From CAZLQR01 sp964366455 (lineage in GTDB: Bacteria; Patescibacteriota; Microgenomatia; UBA1406; GWC2-37-13), in the NCBI GenBank assembly GCA_964366455.1, contig CAYISZ010000011.1, forward strand, positions 1-23,630: a stretch of 23,630 nucleotides of DNA, in the 5' to 3' direction. The notes beneath the pieces were generated by a model. The model ran no database searches. It had not been told where the DNA came from and was given only the letters and a program-made list of their open reading frames with translations. Every line of letters starts with the position of its first letter. The stretch's first letter is position 1. The position numbers were made by a program, and so were the translations under genes. Below are positions 21,834 to 23,630 of the stretch, in pieces.

Positions 21834-22673
21834 ATGTTTGACACTCATTGTCATTTGAATTTTGGAGCTTTCGACTCAATCACCGATGAGGTTGTAGCCA
21901 GCGCTGTAGAAGCGGGAGTCAATCAAATAATGATTCCTAGTACCGACGTTACAACATCGGAAAAGGCAATAGATAGGGCTAGTAAATTTGAGAATATCTT
22001 TTCCGCTGTTGGCATCCATCCGCATCATGTTTTTGAGTTAAAAACCCAAAACAACAAGATAAAAGACGATTTGGATAGGATCGAGGAATTATTGCAAAAC
22101 AAAAAAGTGTTAGCGGTTGGGGAGGTTGGGCTTGACCGTCATTATTACAAAAGCACAAAGTATAGCGACTACGAAATTACGAATGAATTTATGGTTTTAC
22201 AGGCTGAGGTTTTTAAATTGCAGGTTCAGCTTGCTTTGAAGCATAGTAAAAGTTTAATTCTTCATAACAGAGAGGCAAAAAAAGAATTTCTTACAACTCT
22301 GTTATCTGTTTGGGACAAAAAATTAGAAGGAAAGACTGTTTTTCATTGCTGTGAACCGGACGATGAGCTTTTGGAGTTTGCAATAAAACACAAACTATTT
22401 ATAGGAGTTGATGGAGATGTCACCTACAGCAAGCAGAAGCAAGAGTTTATAAAACGAGTGCCGCTGGAAATGTTGGTCTTGGAGACCGACGCTCCCTTTT
22501 TGAGCCCCGAACCATTCAGATCGCAGCCAAGAGAGACACGAGGCCCCAATATGCCGGCCAATCTTAAGCTTATTGCTGAGTTTGTAGCGACTCTAAAAGA
22601 GATTTCCACAGAACAGTTGAGTCAGACAACGACTGAGAACGCTCAAAGGCTTTTTGGCCTAAACTCTTCCTAA
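21834..22673 (+). CDS. tatD: TatD-family metal-dependent deoxyribonuclease
   Basis: TIM-barrel hydrolase of 279 residues. Metal ligands follow the family pattern: H5 and H7 (DTHCHLNF), E97 (GEVGLD), H144 (ILHNREA), H171 (VFHCCE) and D219 (LETDAPF). TatD proteins act as 3'-5' exonucleases on DNA and in DNA repair. A TTG at 21831 could start, but the ATG at 21834 fits the promoter. Two stretches look longer than usual, residues 67-80 and 103-120; the first is encoded by a 7-base word array. Its last 104 bases overlap the convergent glycosyltransferase gene. Confidence 0.9.
   Translation: MFDTHCHLNFGAFDSITDEVVASAVEAGVNQIMIPSTDVTTSEKAIDRASKFENIFSAVGIHPHHVFELKTQNNKIKDDLDRIEELLQNKKVLAVGEVGLDRHYYKSTKYSDYEITNEFMVLQAEVFKLQVQLALKHSKSLILHNREAKKEFLTTLLSVWDKKLEGKTVFHCCEPDDELLEFAIKHKLFIGVDGDVTYSKQKQEFIKRVPLEMLVLETDAPFLSPEPFRSQPRETRGPNMPANLKLIAEFVATLKEISTEQLSQTTTENAQRLFGLNSS
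22037..22064. repeat. 7-base word array inside tatD
   Basis: Four A-rich units at 7-base spacing (GTTAAAA at 22037, GATAAAA at 22058, two looser ones between). They encode about residues 68-77, a surface loop. The end words match the minus-strand words of the array at 23175-23216. Confidence 0.45.
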
Positions 22674-23586
22674 GAATTTTGTCGCCCGATATTTTTTTCA
22701 GTGCTTCCGCAATGTTTTCTGGATTGTTTATGTCGACAAACAGAGCTGCCTCATCTGATGTTTCATGAAAAATCTCTATGTCCGAAAGAATGGATGGAGT
22801 TTTTTGTGAAGCTGCTTCAAAATATGAAAATCCAAAACCTTCTTCACGAGAAACGAGAATGTTTGCGATAGCATTCTTGTATAAAATCTTTAATTGGTCA
22901 TCTGTAATAAATCCAGGAAATGCAAACCGCTTATCGTCTTTGGCTATTTTCATAAATTCATGAAACTCAGAAGTCCAGCTATTAACAGGGACAGAAGCTG
23001 TAAAAGTTTTACCAACAAATACGCATGGAAGCGTGCCTAGTTTGATTGCTTTCGCAAGATTAACTAAGTTTTTGTTCCATGTAACGTCGCCGACGTAAAT
23101 AGCGTATTTCGTATTAGGTATGTCGTATCTCGTATCCACACTGTGAGCCGAGAAGGATTTGGGTAGAGTAGGGAATATAACTTTTATCTTTTCACTTTGA
23201 ACTTTTAACTTGTTTACGATACGTTTCTTGCTTGCTTCCGAGTCTGTAACAATTACATCGTAATTTTTAAAAGCTTCTTTATTTCTCCAAGTATTTAACT
23301 TGCCTCGAAGACCAACCGGAAAATGTTGTGGGAACTGAAGAGGGATTATGTCATGAATTATTCCAATCTGTCTTTTTGCAATTCTCTTTGTGATTAGTGG
23401 TGGTTGTACAAGATTAATAAACGGATTAATAAAAACCGAGTCAAACGAGACATCTCCCAGATTTGAAGTAAAAACCGAGTCTTTGGGCAAGGTTTCTTTA
23501 AGAATCTGAATAAATCTACCAATGCCACGTACTTTGCTTTGAGAATCTGTAGACGTTGGGTCGTAAACAAATACAGGAGAGGTCAT
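22570..23586 (-). CDS. GT4-like glycosyltransferase
   Basis: Protein of 338 residues with the two Rossmann domains of GT-B enzymes and no membrane segment. The N-domain (1-120) includes HDIIPLQFP (78-86) and VTDSEASKKRI (113-123). The C-domain starts with YVGDVTWNKNL (164-174) and has the EX7E motif E249-E257 in REEGFGFSYFEA, the donor-sugar site of GT4. It probably adds sugars to a surface glycan; donor and acceptor are unknown. TACAAT ends six bases before the ATG. The region joining the two domains is encoded by two separate 7-base arrays. Its C-terminal 34 codons overlap tatD on the other strand. Confidence 0.87.
   Translation of the reverse strand: MTSPVFVYDPTSTDSQSKVRGIGRFIQILKETLPKDSVFTSNLGDVSFDSVFINPFINLVQPPLITKRIAKRQIGIIHDIIPLQFPQHFPVGLRGKLNTWRNKEAFKNYDVIVTDSEASKKRIVNKLKVQSEKIKVIFPTLPKSFSAHSVDTRYDIPNTKYAIYVGDVTWNKNLVNLAKAIKLGTLPCVFVGKTFTASVPVNSWTSEFHEFMKIAKDDKRFAFPGFITDDQLKILYKNAIANILVSREEGFGFSYFEAASQKTPSILSDIEIFHETSDEAALFVDINNPENIAEALKKISGDKILRKSLGQKAFERSQSLSDSTVLWKSLLESLQTQQ
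23103..23137. repeat. 7-base word array 1 in the glycosyltransferase gene
   Basis: Five units near CGTATTT/CGTATCT (starts 23103, 23110, 23117, 23124, 23131). They encode residues about 150-161, just before the C-domain. Confidence 0.75.
23175..23216. repeat. 7-base word array 2 in the glycosyltransferase gene
   Basis: About six T-rich units at 7-base spacing (TTTTCAC at 23189, TTTGAAC at 23196, TTTTAAC at 23203 among them). They encode residues about 124-137, at the end of the N-domain. Confidence 0.65.
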
Positions 23587-23592
23587 ACAGGT

Positions 23593-23598
23593 ATTGTA
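23593..23598 (-). promoter_or_regulatory. -10 box of the glycosyltransferase gene
   Basis: TACAAT on the minus strand ends six bases before the ATG at 23586. The remaining 32 bases to the window end show no clear -35. Confidence 0.5.
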
Positions 23599-23630
23599 CT
23601 CAAAAAATCGACCAGACTAAAAGATACTGT

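Overview
The window looks like a chromosomal piece of a Patescibacteria/CPR bacterium, probably Microgenomates-like. That is inference from the gene mix and style; there is no rRNA here to settle it. The pointers are very tight packing (no gene-free stretch over 300 bases), many overlapping gene ends, a compact type IV pilus locus without outer-membrane parts, few Shine-Dalgarno sites, and a CofE-like ligase with no visible F420 genes. TGA acts as a stop (pilB, tgt), so the SR1/Gracilibacteria code does not apply.

Layout. 22-549: tRNA-Pro(GGG) and a dCMP-deaminase-like gene starting 7 bases after it. 644-10387: the pilus locus. It holds pilB and pilC, a reverse-strand response regulator, a divergent soluble GAF histidine kinase, four minor pilins in the order GspH-, GspI-, GspJ-, GspK-like, a single-pass PilM/PilN-like protein, and a major pilin under the best promoter in the window, closed by a strong terminator. 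The GspI-like pilin carries what looks like a seven-bladed beta-propeller. 10448-12154: a secreted clan GH-A glycosidase-like protein. 12131-13538 (minus): a divergent Rpe-like epimerase and a CofE-like ligase. 13582-17607: dprA, rnhA and a fused MurL-MurD protein. 17611-18048 (minus): rpiB. 18153-19289: fmt and a WhiB-like Fe-S regulator. 19272-21770 (minus): a VIT1/CCC1-type metal transporter, tgt, and a four-helix membrane protein of unknown role. 21834-22673: tatD. 22570-23586 (minus): a GT4-like glycosyltransferase whose 3' end overlaps tatD by 104 bases.

Themes. (1) Transcription: at about a dozen genes a -10-like hexamer ends 5-8 bases before the start codon, which predicts leaderless mRNAs. 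Recognisable Shine-Dalgarno sites appear mainly at genes inside operons (pilC, the GspK-like gene, the PilM-like gene, cofE). I used this rule to choose several starts. (2) Repeats: short degenerate tandem arrays with a strict 7-base period (sometimes 8 or 9), each locus with its own word, occur both between genes and inside genes at linkers or loops (rnhA, fmt, tgt, tatD, the glycosyltransferase, a signal peptide). I know of no named repeat class that fits. (3) Cell wall: the MurL-MurD fusion suggests that D-Glu of peptidoglycan is made by epimerising UDP-MurNAc-L-Ala-L-Glu rather than by glutamate racemase. (4) DNA uptake: the pilus locus plus dprA is compatible with natural transformation.
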